Assembly (NCBI GenBank): GCA_002327885.1
Contig: DCUS01000080.1
Location: 2,297-11,726 of the forward strand
Length of the DNA stretch: 9,430 nucleotides
Direction: 5' to 3'
Origin: Syntrophaceae bacterium UBA2208
GTDB lineage: Bacteria; Desulfobacterota; BSN033; UBA1163
Below, in pieces: positions 1-7,500 of the stretch. Below the pieces are notes generated by a model. The model was not told where the DNA came from. It did not search any database and saw nothing but the letters and a program-made list of their open reading frames with translations. Numbering within the stretch: the first letter of the stretch is position 1; every line of letters begins with the position of its first letter. Made by a program: the position numbers and the translations under genes.

Positions 1-557
1 ACGGATAAACTATGACCATCAATCTTGCTTTCGACATATTCTTGGAGAAGAGAGGGGGGGCGAGTCGGGTCCAGTTTCCATAAATCGGATGGTTCGGAGA
101 TCAATTGTAAATTCCTCCCTCCTCTTCCAACCCGACGCTTCAGGACGACTTTTTTTCTCCTTGCAAAGAATTGTTCTCCCCTGCCCATATCTTCAGGGTC
201 AAAAATGATCGTCTCAGGCATGGGCGCGATGTCCTTGATTAATTGGTATTGATTCCATTTATCCTCAAGCCTCAATCCGGGGTGGAAGGTTTTTGGGAAC
301 GGCCCCATCCCGTCCATCCAGATCTTGAAGGGTTTCAGGCTTTCAATAAAGGGAAGGGAAAGAAGATAATCTTTGAAGGTCTTTCCATAGACCTTTTGAG
401 AAGTCCGGTCAATTCGTCTGAAGATATCCGAGGGTTTCCCGAAATGAACCAGGTGGGTGAGGTGATACTCATGAGCCCCACCGGGGAGGCCCACATTCAC
501 CTCCACCAGGGAGAGTTTCAACTCGGAAGTAATAAGAAAATCAATTCCGAGATACAT
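1..557 (-). CDS. ATP-grasp-like ligase, 5' part only (runs off the left edge)
   Basis: An open frame of 185 codons without a stop starts at the ATG at 557 and continues past base 1, so the C-terminus is missing. An in-frame TGA at 564-566 rules out a start further upstream, and GAGG lies 4 bases before the ATG. Residues 136-152 (KVVLKRRVGRGGRNLQL) resemble the ATP-grasp nucleotide-binding strand and glycine-rich loop; residues 169-181 (SLLQEYVESKIDG) resemble the hinge strand that follows it. Residues 2-25 (YLGIDFLIT, then VEVNVGLPG) resemble the metal-binding E-x-N end of an ATP-grasp fold, yet lie before the other motifs, an order suggesting a permuted or duplicated domain. The family usually joins a carboxylate to an amine with ATP. 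Position downstream of a peptide gene and its radical SAM enzyme hints at peptide modification, but this is inference. It could equally be an unrelated ligase behind two terminators. Confidence 0.72.
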   Translation of the reverse strand, partial: MYLGIDFLITSELKLSLVEVNVGLPGGAHEYHLTHLVHFGKPSDIFRRIDRTSQKVYGKTFKDYLLSLPFIESLKPFKIWMDGMGPFPKTFHPGLRLEDKWNQYQLIKDIAPMPETIIFDPEDMGRGEQFFARRKKVVLKRRVGRGGRNLQLISEPSDLWKLDPTRPPSLLQEYVESKIDGHSLS

Positions 558-572
558 CCTTCCTCAACATAT

Positions 573-604
573 AAAAAAACAGGTCTTCAGACCTGTCCTT
601 TTTT
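573..604 (-). terminator. Intrinsic terminator/attenuator between peptide gene and ATP-grasp gene
   Basis: A perfect 7-bp stem (ACAGGTC / GACCTGT, loop of 4) at 579-596 is followed on the minus strand directly by seven T. On the plus strand six T follow after CC, so it could work in both directions. It ends about 16 bases before the ATP-grasp start codon, so expression of that gene needs either read-through or a promoter that I cannot identify. Confidence 0.75.
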
Positions 605-624
605 CGAGAGATTTTTATCTTGCT

Positions 625-657
625 GAAAAGAAGCTCCTTCCCTTCCTGGGAAGGAGC
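625..657 (-). terminator. Stem-loop just downstream of the peptide gene
   Basis: A perfect 10-bp inverted repeat (GCTCCTTCCC at 633-642 and GGGAAGGAGC at 648-657, loop of 5) starts 12 bases past the peptide stop codon on the minus strand. It is followed on that strand by TTCTTTTC. The weak T tract fits a partial terminator or an mRNA-stabilising 3' hairpin for the peptide transcript. Together with the next hairpin it separates the peptide gene from the ATP-grasp gene. Confidence 0.65.
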
Positions 658-669
658 CCGATCTATCAT

Positions 670-732
670 TTAACAGGATGCTTTGCACTTGCAGAGACCG
701 GAGAATTTTTTGGCCACCTTCTTGATGGTCAT
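670..732 (-). CDS. 20-residue Cys/Lys-rich candidate RiPP precursor peptide
   Basis: The frame encodes MTIKKVAKKFSGLCKCKASC and ends in TAA. The N-terminal 10 residues are basic (KKVAKK) and may act as leader or recognition sequence; the C-terminal 7 residues CKCKASC hold three cysteines (14, 16, 20), the probable core. It begins one base after the stop of the radical SAM gene and has a strong ribosome-binding site, AAAGGAGG, 8 bases before the ATG, so it is very likely translated despite its size. Maturases with SPASM and PqqD-like domains typically act on short peptides encoded next to them, for example forming thioether or other cross-links at cysteines. That this peptide is the substrate is inferred from adjacency and composition. 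Modified residues, export and activity are unknown; an antimicrobial, metal-binding or cofactor role are all open. I do not recognise a named family. Because the stop is TAA, a C-terminal selenocysteine extension is not supported. Confidence 0.75.
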   Translation of the reverse strand: MTIKKVAKKFSGLCKCKASC

Positions 733-733
733 A

Positions 734-1900
734 TCATTCACCTCCTTTCAACACCCCTCTGGCATAACATTGGAAGAGGTCGGGTTGAAGTAAATCACTT
801 TGGATTTTAGCCCGGTAGCGGCATCCCCCTCGACACTCTTCCATCACCGGGCATTCGCAGGCGAGGTCTTTCAGGGCGATGCGGGGAAGGCGCGCCCAAC
901 AGGTCCGAAGGCCTTCCTCAATTGATCCCACCGGTTCCTGACTAAAAAGGCCACACTTACAAACAGCCCCATTTGGAATTATAGCACAAAGATGGGCTCC
1001 GCAAGTAGAATTTTTTGCTGACCCATGAAATCCCCCGCCATAACCATAACTGAGAAAACGGCCTGCCTCGGCTGGGGTGACCCAAAACTCCTGATTGATT
1101 TTCAATCTTCCCTCCAGACAGGGGACATCCACATTCCATTCCTCAATATTTTTTGACTGGAGGAGGGAAGCCATCCGGTCGAACTCAGCCAAATTTTTAC
1201 GATGAATCATCGTGGCTATGGAGACCCGAATGTCCGCCTCTTGAAGATGATCAATGGCCATCAGGGTTTTTTCAAAAGTCGCTTTCCCCCGGAGGGACTC
1301 ATGGCCCTCTTTCATCCCATCGAGACTGATTTGAACCTCATGGACACGGAGTCTTTTAGCCACCTCTCGGTCCACCAATATGCCATTGGAAAGGAGAATC
1401 GTTCGAAAAGCATATTTTGGGAGGAGATCGTTAATTTCCCAGAAATGGGGGTGAAGCAAAGGCTCCCCTCCGGAGAGGAGAAGTCTTAATCCCTGGATCT
1501 CTTCAAATTCATCGAATACCCTTCGCATTTGTTTTTTAGAAAGATCCTGGCGGGAGGCTTCCGCGATATAACAGTGGCGGCACTGGAGATTGCATCGGTT
1601 GGTGATCTGAAGTTCAAGATAACGGAGCGAAGGGATCGGGGATGGATTCAAGGATATCTTTCTCCGGGAAGGAGTTTCCGAGAAGGCGATTAAATTTTCA
1701 GAGAGACAAAATCGAATGAATTCTTCATCCTCCTCTCGAACCGGAGGATGTCCGCCCCTAAAAATCCGAAGGAGAAATCGATAGGCATCCGTATTCAATT
1801 CATAAAGCTCATCTCCTTTGAGGTCATAGAGGTAGGGTTCTTCGAGGTTTTTTAAAACGGCGTGCGGGGCTAAGAAGATATGCTTATTCTCGGAGGGCAT
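734..1900 (-). CDS. Radical SAM/SPASM peptide maturase with N-terminal PqqD-like region
   Basis: This 388-residue enzyme carries the radical SAM signature CNLQCRHC (Cys 103, 107, 110), which binds the [4Fe-4S] cluster that cleaves S-adenosylmethionine, and the SGGEP motif at 143-147. Residues about 8-75 look like a PqqD/RRE peptide-binding domain. The C-terminus is a SPASM region with cysteines 300, 305, 314, 316, 348, 350, 356, 360 and 378, enough for auxiliary clusters; the usual CxxC before x5-C-x3-C reads C348-x-C350 here. Such proteins modify ribosomal peptides (thioether, C-C or related bonds) in the cytoplasm. The start overlaps the upstream 54-aa gene by 17 bases and its stop is one base before the 20-aa peptide, so the three genes form a coupled unit. 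The substrate is probably that peptide; the chemistry cannot be told from sequence alone. The adjacent nifUS pair could supply clusters. Confidence 0.92.
   Translation of the reverse strand: MPSENKHIFLAPHAVLKNLEEPYLYDLKGDELYELNTDAYRFLLRIFRGGHPPVREEDEEFIRFCLSENLIAFSETPSRRKISLNPSPIPSLRYLELQITNRCNLQCRHCYIAEASRQDLSKKQMRRVFDEFEEIQGLRLLLSGGEPLLHPHFWEINDLLPKYAFRTILLSNGILVDREVAKRLRVHEVQISLDGMKEGHESLRGKATFEKTLMAIDHLQEADIRVSIATMIHRKNLAEFDRMASLLQSKNIEEWNVDVPCLEGRLKINQEFWVTPAEAGRFLSYGYGGGFHGSAKNSTCGAHLCAIIPNGAVCKCGLFSQEPVGSIEEGLRTCWARLPRIALKDLACECPVMEECRGGCRYRAKIQSDLLQPDLFQCYARGVLKGGE
741..748 (-). promoter_or_regulatory. Ribosome-binding site of the peptide gene inside the radical SAM frame
   Basis: AAAGGAGG on the minus strand lies 8 bases upstream of the peptide ATG at 732 and within the last codons of the radical SAM gene, where it encodes the KGG of its C-terminus. 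It is the strongest Shine-Dalgarno match in this operon, which fits high production of a peptide relative to its enzyme and translational coupling across the TGA-T-ATG junction. Confidence 0.8.
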
Positions 1901-2048
1901 CAGAAATCTCTTCAGGGGTGATGCTCTTTTTCTCTAAGAGCTCTTTCAAGATTTTATAAGCTCCGTACTCCAGGTCCTTGTCGGATTCTTTATAGAACTC
2001 ACAATGTGTGCAGATGGAACCAATGAAAGCCTCTTTATCTAATGTCAT
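1884..2048 (-). CDS. 54-residue CxxC protein, first gene of the radical SAM operon
   Basis: A short frame from ATG at 2048 to TAA at 1884 encodes a 54-residue soluble, charged protein. It has one CxxC pair (SICTHCEFYKE, Cys 13 and 16), then a helical, Lys/Glu-rich stretch (about 24-43) and a C-terminal segment ITPEEISDALRE that looks like a second helix. No signal peptide or membrane segment is seen. It overlaps the radical SAM start by 17 bases in another frame, a typical sign of translational coupling. I do not recognise the family. A two-cysteine site could bind metal by pairing in a dimer, act as a redox pair, or help hold or deliver the peptide substrate; all are guesses. No clear Shine-Dalgarno sequence precedes the ATG, and the predicted transcript start gives a very short leader, so near-leaderless translation is possible. 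Not similar in pattern to the other 54-aa protein in this window, which has two CxxC pairs. Confidence 0.72.
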   Translation of the reverse strand: MTLDKEAFIGSICTHCEFYKESDKDLEYGAYKILKELLEKKSITPEEISDALRE

Positions 2049-2066
2049 CGATGGGACTTTTTATAG

Positions 2067-2095
2067 ATATTAATTCAAAGTGAGATATGAATCAA
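2067..2095 (-). promoter_or_regulatory. Candidate sigma-70-type promoter for the radical SAM/peptide operon
   Basis: On the minus strand TTGATT (2090-2095) and TAATAT (2067-2072) are 17 bases apart. Transcription would begin about 12 bases before the ATG at 2048. Both boxes deviate from consensus, so this is a moderate call. It is divergent from the nifUS promoter within a 147-base gap. Confidence 0.45.
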
Positions 2096-2130
2096 GGGAT
2101 TTCAGGAAAGTTAAATTTAGTGAAAAGGTG

Positions 2131-2160
2131 TTGACGATGAAAAGAAATTAAATTTATAAT
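2131..2160 (+). promoter_or_regulatory. Sigma-70-type promoter of nifUS
   Basis: TTGACG (2131-2136) and a perfect TATAAT (2155-2160) are separated by 18 bases in AT-rich DNA. The transcript would start about 2167, leaving a leader of about 30 bases with AGGGGG just before the nifU ATG at 2196. I see no clear operator, although the short divergent region could host an Fe-S-responsive regulator. Confidence 0.75.
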
Positions 2161-2195
2161 AAAATGCAACGACGAGTGACATTAGGGGGTTTTCT

Positions 2196-3038
2196 ATGTG
2201 GGATTATACGGAGAAGGTCAAAGACCACTTTCTAAATCCAAGAAATGTTGGGGAGATCGAAAGTCCGGATGGAGTGGGTGAGGTGGGATCCCTCGCCTGC
2301 GGGGATGCGTTGAGACTTACCTTCAAATTGGACGAACGGAAACGTATCAAGGATGTCAAGTTCAAGACTTTCGGTTGTGCAAGCGCGATTGCTTCCTCCT
2401 CGGCCCTGACGGAAATCATCAAGGGAATGACCCTTGAGGAGGCGGAGAAAGTGACCAATCAAGATATTGCCAGCTATCTGGGAGGACTTCCTGAAGAAAA
2501 GATGCATTGCTCCGTGATGGGAAAGGAAGCGCTCGAAGCAGCCATCGCCAATTATCGTGGACAAAAAGTGGTCAAAGAGGATTTTGAGATCGTCTGCAAA
2601 TGTTTTGGTGTGACGGACCGAGAGATCATGAAGGCGATTCGGGAAAACGATCTCACGACCGTCGAGCAGGTGACCTATTATACCAAGGCAGGAGGCGGGT
2701 GTGAGCAGTGCCATCCCAAGATTGAAGCGATCATCGAAAAGGTGAGAAAAGAAATGGAGAAAGAAGCTCCTCCTCCCAAGCCAGAGAAAAAGAAGCTAAC
2801 GAACATTCAAAAAATTAAATTGATTGAAGAGACATTAGGAAGAGAAATTATTCCAGCTTTAAAGGCGGACGGAGGGGACTTAGAGTTGATTGATGTGGAA
2901 GGGAATAAGGTGTTTGTGGCCTTGAGAGGGAAATGCTCTTTTTGTCCCAGTTCTGAATTTACTCTGAAAAAGTATGTGGAAACAAAATTGAGAGAATTTG
3001 TTAGCGACGATATTGAATTGGAGGAGGTTAGGCCGTGA
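2196..3038 (+). CDS. nifU: NifU, three-domain Fe-S cluster scaffold
   Basis: The 280-residue protein has the full NifU plan. Residues 1-125 are an IscU-type scaffold with Cys 35 (ACGD, with Asp 37), Cys 61 (GCAS) and Cys 105 (HCSV), which hold a nascent cluster. Residues 131-182 are a BFD-like ferredoxin domain with CKC (134, 136) and CEQC (169, 172) for a permanent [2Fe-2S] cluster. After a Pro/Lys-rich linker (190-200), residues 204-280 are the NifU C-terminal domain with CSFC (247, 250), which can also carry a cluster. It receives sulfide from the desulfurase encoded next and passes clusters to target proteins. With no nitrogenase gene nearby, a housekeeping role is more likely than nitrogen fixation, as in bacteria that use the NIF system for general assembly. 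It begins with an ATG preceded by AGGGGG and is first in a two-gene operon. Confidence 0.96.
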   Translation: MWDYTEKVKDHFLNPRNVGEIESPDGVGEVGSLACGDALRLTFKLDERKRIKDVKFKTFGCASAIASSSALTEIIKGMTLEEAEKVTNQDIASYLGGLPEEKMHCSVMGKEALEAAIANYRGQKVVKEDFEIVCKCFGVTDREIMKAIRENDLTTVEQVTYYTKAGGGCEQCHPKIEAIIEKVRKEMEKEAPPPKPEKKKLTNIQKIKLIEETLGREIIPALKADGGDLELIDVEGNKVFVALRGKCSFCPSSEFTLKKYVETKLREFVSDDIELEEVRP

Positions 3039-4216
3039 AGACTGTCTACGTGGATAATAATGCGACGACAAAAGTGGCTCCTGAAGTCCTGGGGGAGATG
3101 TTGCCTTATTTTTCTGAACTTTACGGGAATCCCTCGAGCATGCATTTTTTCGGGGGGCAAGTCCAGAAGAAGGTGAACGAGGCCAGAGAAAAGGTGGCCG
3201 ACTTATTGGGTGCAGATCCCTCCGAGATCGTCTTCACCAGTTGCGGGACCGAGAGTGATAATGCCGCGATATTGGGAACTCTCGATTCCTATCCTGAGAG
3301 ACAACACCTCATCACCAGTCGGGTGGAACACCCTGCCGTGGGAAATGTCTCTACCTATTTGGGTCGAAAAGGCTACCGGGTTACCGAACTTTCCGTCGAT
3401 CGAGAGGGGCGGTTAGATCTGGATGAGTTAAGGGAATCGTTCACCGACCAGACGGCTCTGGTTACCATCATGTATGCCAATAATGAAACAGGGGTGATTT
3501 TTCCCATTGAAGAAATCGGCGAGATCGTTAAAGCCAAGGGAATTCCTTTTCATACCGATGCCGTACAGACCGTGGGGAAGATTCCTATTAATATGAAGAA
3601 ATTAAAGGTGGATATGCTTTCCGTCTCCGGCCATAAACTCCATGCGCCCAAAGGAATTGGCGTCCTCTATATTCGAAAAGGAACGAAATTCTCTCCCTTT
3701 ATGATCGGGGGCCATCAGGAAAAGGGGAGGAGGGGAGGAACGGAGAACGTCCCTTATATCGTCGGTCTTGGAAAGGCCTGCGAGCTGGCCAAAAAACATC
3801 TTGATGAGGAAAACACAAGGGTCAAAGTCTTGAGGGATTATCTCGAGGTGAAGATTTTGGAGAAGATTCCAAATACCCTGATCAACGGAGATCAACTTAA
3901 CCGACTTCCCAACACTGTAAGCGTTAGCTTTGAATATGTGGAGGGAGAATCGATTCTTCTTCTACTTTCTGATTTAGGTATCTGCGCCTCTTCAGGTTCT
4001 GCTTGCACCTCCGGTTCATTGGAACCCTCGCATGTCCTCAGGGCCATGGGGGTGCCGTTCACCGCTGCACATGGATCCATCCGTTTCAGCCTCTCCATCT
4101 ATAATACGAAAGAGGAGATGGACTATATCATCGAACACCTTCCCCCGATCATCCAGAGGTTGAGAGATATTTCCCCGTTCTGGAAAGATTACCTCAAGTC
4201 CCAGGGGAACGGATAA
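3035..4216 (+). CDS. nifS: NifS, PLP-dependent cysteine desulfurase
   Basis: This 393-residue group I desulfurase converts cysteine to alanine and carries the sulfur as a persulfide for cluster assembly on NifU. The PLP lysine is K201 in SGHKLHAPKG; H99 in EHPAV, and D175 and Q178 in HTDAVQTVGK, fit the cofactor-binding residues. The mobile active-site cysteine is C324 in SSGSACTSGSLEPSH, the long-loop form typical of NifS/IscS rather than SufS. It starts with GTG at 3035, overlapping the nifU stop by four bases (GTGA), so the two are translationally coupled. Length is normal for the family and no key residue is missing. NifS is preferred over IscS because its partner is full-length NifU. Confidence 0.96.
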   Translation: MKTVYVDNNATTKVAPEVLGEMLPYFSELYGNPSSMHFFGGQVQKKVNEAREKVADLLGADPSEIVFTSCGTESDNAAILGTLDSYPERQHLITSRVEHPAVGNVSTYLGRKGYRVTELSVDREGRLDLDELRESFTDQTALVTIMYANNETGVIFPIEEIGEIVKAKGIPFHTDAVQTVGKIPINMKKLKVDMLSVSGHKLHAPKGIGVLYIRKGTKFSPFMIGGHQEKGRRGGTENVPYIVGLGKACELAKKHLDEENTRVKVLRDYLEVKILEKIPNTLINGDQLNRLPNTVSVSFEYVEGESILLLLSDLGICASSGSACTSGSLEPSHVLRAMGVPFTAAHGSIRFSLSIYNTKEEMDYIIEHLPPIIQRLRDISPFWKDYLKSQGNG

Positions 4217-4552
4217 TCCAACGCAAAACAATGCGGTGACTTAAACATAGTTGTTCGATATCCCTGCTTAAGAGTTTAAAATTCTTTGTCGCCGCCTCAA
4301 TTTGTTCCCTGTCATCCTTCCCACCACTTTTTGTTTCAGGAGTGCGGATTTAGGTCCGTCATGGATGGGAGGCGAGTGTGCTTTTTTATATAATTTTTAT
4401 GCAGCGGTGAAGTAAACGAGCCTTTTGTATCGTAAGGAGAGGAAAGAAATGAAGCAGTTCCGGCGAGGATTCTAAGCGATTCTGTCGATTGCAGGTGGAC
4501 CCTTTGCGGGCAATTACATTTGGACGGCAAGACGCCCTCCTTCCCCTCCTCT
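4217..4552 (+). other. 336-base convergent gap between nifS and carB, no gene recognised
   Basis: The two flanking genes end towards each other here. The stretch holds only short frames, an AT-rich patch around 4381-4400, and small imperfect inverted repeats, such as CGGA/TCCG near 4346-4359, none followed by a good T tract. I see no convincing terminator for either gene, no RNA gene and no insertion-sequence end. It may hold decayed sequence or a small RNA, but nothing in it proves this. Confidence 0.5.
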
Positions 4553-7500
4553 CTAATGGATCTCCTCATGATAACTTTGCAAGGAGCGAATACTGCCTTT
4601 CCCCTGCCGGTAAGCGGCGATGCCCTTGGCGGCTGCGATGGCTGCGGCCAAAGTGGTGATATAAGGAATCTTATATTTGATGGCCGCTTTCCGGATATAG
4701 GAGTCGTCATAGATGCTTAATTTGCCGCTGGGTGTATTGATCACCAACTGGATTTCCTTATTCTTAATCCCATCCACAATATTCGGGCGTCCCTCGTGCA
4801 TCTTGAGAATATGTTCAGACTGAATGCCATGCTCCGCCAAGAATTTATGAGTTCCGTTGGTCGCTTTTATTTTAAAACCCAGCCTATCAAATTCCTTTGC
4901 CACATCAAGGACAGCCGGCCTCTCCCTCTCTGAAACAGTAATGAGAATCGTCCCCTCAGAAGGAAGCAATTGCTGGGCAGCCTCCTCCGCTTTAAAAAAA
5001 GCAAGCCCAAAAGAGCTGGCCATGCCTAATACCTCTCCGGTGGAGCGCATCTCGGGTCCCAAAATCGGGTCCACCTCAGGAAACATGTTAAATGGGAAGA
5101 CCGATTCCTTAACGCCGTAGTGTTTGAATGATTTGGGTTTGAGGTTAAGGGAACTTAACTTTTTACCCATCATGACCTGGGTGGCCAGGCGTGCCATGGG
5201 AATATTACAGACCTTTGAGACAAGGGGAACAGTCCGGGAGGCTCGGGGGTTCGCTTCCAGGACATAAACTCGGTCTTTGGCAATGGCATACTGAATGTTC
5301 ATCAAACCGACCACGTTCAGCTCTATGGCGATCTTCTTGGTGTATTCATAGATGGTGTCCAGATGCTTTGGAGGAATGCTGATCGGCGGGATGACACAGG
5401 CAGAATCCCCGGAATGAATCCCGGCTAATTCAATATGCTCCATCACTGCCGGAACAAACGCATCGCTTCCGTCAGAGATTGCATCGGCCTCCGTCTCAAT
5501 GGCGTTTTCCAAGAATTTATCAATCAGGATAGGCCGTTCAGGCGTCACACCGACTGCCGCCGCCACGTACTGTATGAGCATTTCCTCATCGTGGACAACT
5601 TCCATGCCGCGTCCTCCAAGAACATAGGATGGCCTGACCATCAAAGGATAGCCGATTTTCTCAGCCACCTGAAGGGCTTCTTCAAGGTTACTGGCCATGC
5701 CGGATTCAGGCATCGGAATGCCCAGTTTGGCCATCATATTGCGGAAGCAGTCGCGGTCCTCTGCCAGATCAATGGTCTCCGGTGATGTTCCGATAATCTT
5801 CACCCCGGACCGGGCCAGTTCGTTTGCGATATTGAGCGGTGTCTGACCTCCAAACTGAACAATGACCCCCTCAGGTTTTTCTTTGTCATAGATGCTTAAA
5901 ACATCTTCCACGGTAAGGGGTTCAAAATAAAGCTTATCCGAAGTGTCATAATCGGTTGAGACCGTCTCAGGATTGCAATTCACCATAATGGATTCATACC
6001 CTTCATCACGGAGCGCAAAAGCCGCATGAACACAGCAGTAATCAAATTCAATACCCTGTCCGATACGGTTCGGGCCTCCTCCCAGGACCATGATCTTTGG
6101 CTTTCCGCTAACCTTCACCTGATCCGGAGCATTGTAAGTAGAGAAATAGTAAGCGGCGTTCTTGACGCCACTTACCGGCACGGGTTCCCAGCCCTGAACC
6201 ACCCCTAAAACAATTCGTCGTTGACGAATTTCATTTTCAGGGAGGTTGAGGAGCTGAGCCAGGTAACGGTCGGAAAAACCGTCTTTCTTCGCCGTCACGA
6301 ATAAATCATCAGGAAGGGTCCGGCCTTTATATTTAAGTATTTTCTCCTCTAATTCCACCAGTTCCTTCATCTGTTCTATGAACCAGGGTTTGAGGTAGGT
6401 TTTTTTATGAAGGTCCTCCACGCCTGCCCCCTTGCGAAGAGCTTCGTACATGATAAATTGGCGTTCACTCGAGGGCTCATTAAGAAGATCCATGAGTTCA
6501 TCAAGATCTCTTTTATGAAAATCTCTGGCAAAGCCCAGCCCAGAGCGGCCGATTTCAAGAGAACGGATAGCTTTCTGGAAGGCTTCTTTATAGGTTTTAC
6601 CAATGCTCATGACTTCGCCCACGGCACGCATTTGAGTGCCGAGTTTATCTTCCGCATTTTTAAATTTTTCAAAGGCCCATCGAGAAAATTTGACCACCAC
6701 ATATTCCCCCGAAGGGGTATATTTCTCCAGTGTTCCTTCCCTCCAATAGGGAATCTCGTCCAATGTCATACCAGCTGCCAGCTTTGAGGAAATAAGGGCA
6801 ATCGGGAAACCCGTCGCCTTGGAGGCAAGGGCGGAGGAACGTGAAGTTCTGGGGTTGATCTCGATGACGACCACCCGTCCGGTGGCCGGATCGTGGGCAA
6901 ATTGTATGTTGGTGCCTCCGATCACCTGAATGGCCTCAACAATGTCATAGGAATATTTTTGAAGGCGTTTTTGTAATTCAGGGGAAATGGTGAGCATTGG
7001 AGCCGTACAATAGGAGTCACCGGTGTGGACCCCCATGGCATCGACATTCTCAATAAAACAGACCGTAATCATCTGGTTTTTAGAATCACGGACCACCTCA
7101 AGCTCCAATTCCTCCCATCCGAGGACCGATTCTTCTACCAGTATCTGACCGACCAGGCTGGCCGATATCCCACGGCTGGCCACTTTACGCAATTCCTCCA
7201 CGTTATAAACCAATCCCCCTCCTGTCCCGCCTAATGTGTAAGCGGGACGGATGACCACGGGATAACCCAACCCGACGGCGATCTCTTCCGCCTCCTCCAC
7301 ACTCAAAGCAATTTTACTTTTTGGCATATCGATCCCAAGTTGTCTCATGGTTTCCTTAAAAGCCAACCGATCCTCTCCCCGTTCAATAGCATCGATATCC
7401 ACTCCGATAATCTTTACGCCGTGTTGGTCCAGGATACCTGCATGAGCCAATTCGGAGGAGAGATTTAACCCTGTCTGACCGCCGAGATTGGGGAGGATGG

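Noticed and set aside
25..626. Plus-strand frames of 75 and 127 codons at the left edge
   Set aside because: They lie antisense to the ATP-grasp-like frame, whose minus-strand reading shows clear family motifs; the second also crosses a terminator.
519..669. Minus-strand frame of about 50 codons starting at the ATG (TAAATG) that overlaps the peptide stop
   Set aside because: It runs through both hairpins and then overlaps the ATP-grasp start in another frame, has no recognisable motif and no separate ribosome-binding site.
670..732. Idea that the peptide ends in selenocysteine or is extended past its stop
   Set aside because: The stop codon is TAA, not TGA, and the following hairpin resembles a terminator rather than a SECIS element.
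2232..3160. Several long minus-strand frames across nifU and the start of nifS
   Set aside because: Antisense shadows of two well-identified genes.
2196..4216. Reading nifUS as part of a nitrogen-fixation cluster
   Set aside because: No nif structural or accessory gene is nearby, and many anaerobes use this pair for general Fe-S assembly.
4449..4475. Eight-codon plus-strand frame (MKQFRRGF) with an AAGGAG upstream
   Set aside because: Too short, no partner gene, and the stretch looks like random intergenic sequence; no promoter with both boxes was found.
4336..4710. Minus-strand 124-codon frame at the 3' end of carB
   Set aside because: Mostly a shadow of carB in another frame, with biased composition and no ribosome-binding site or motif.
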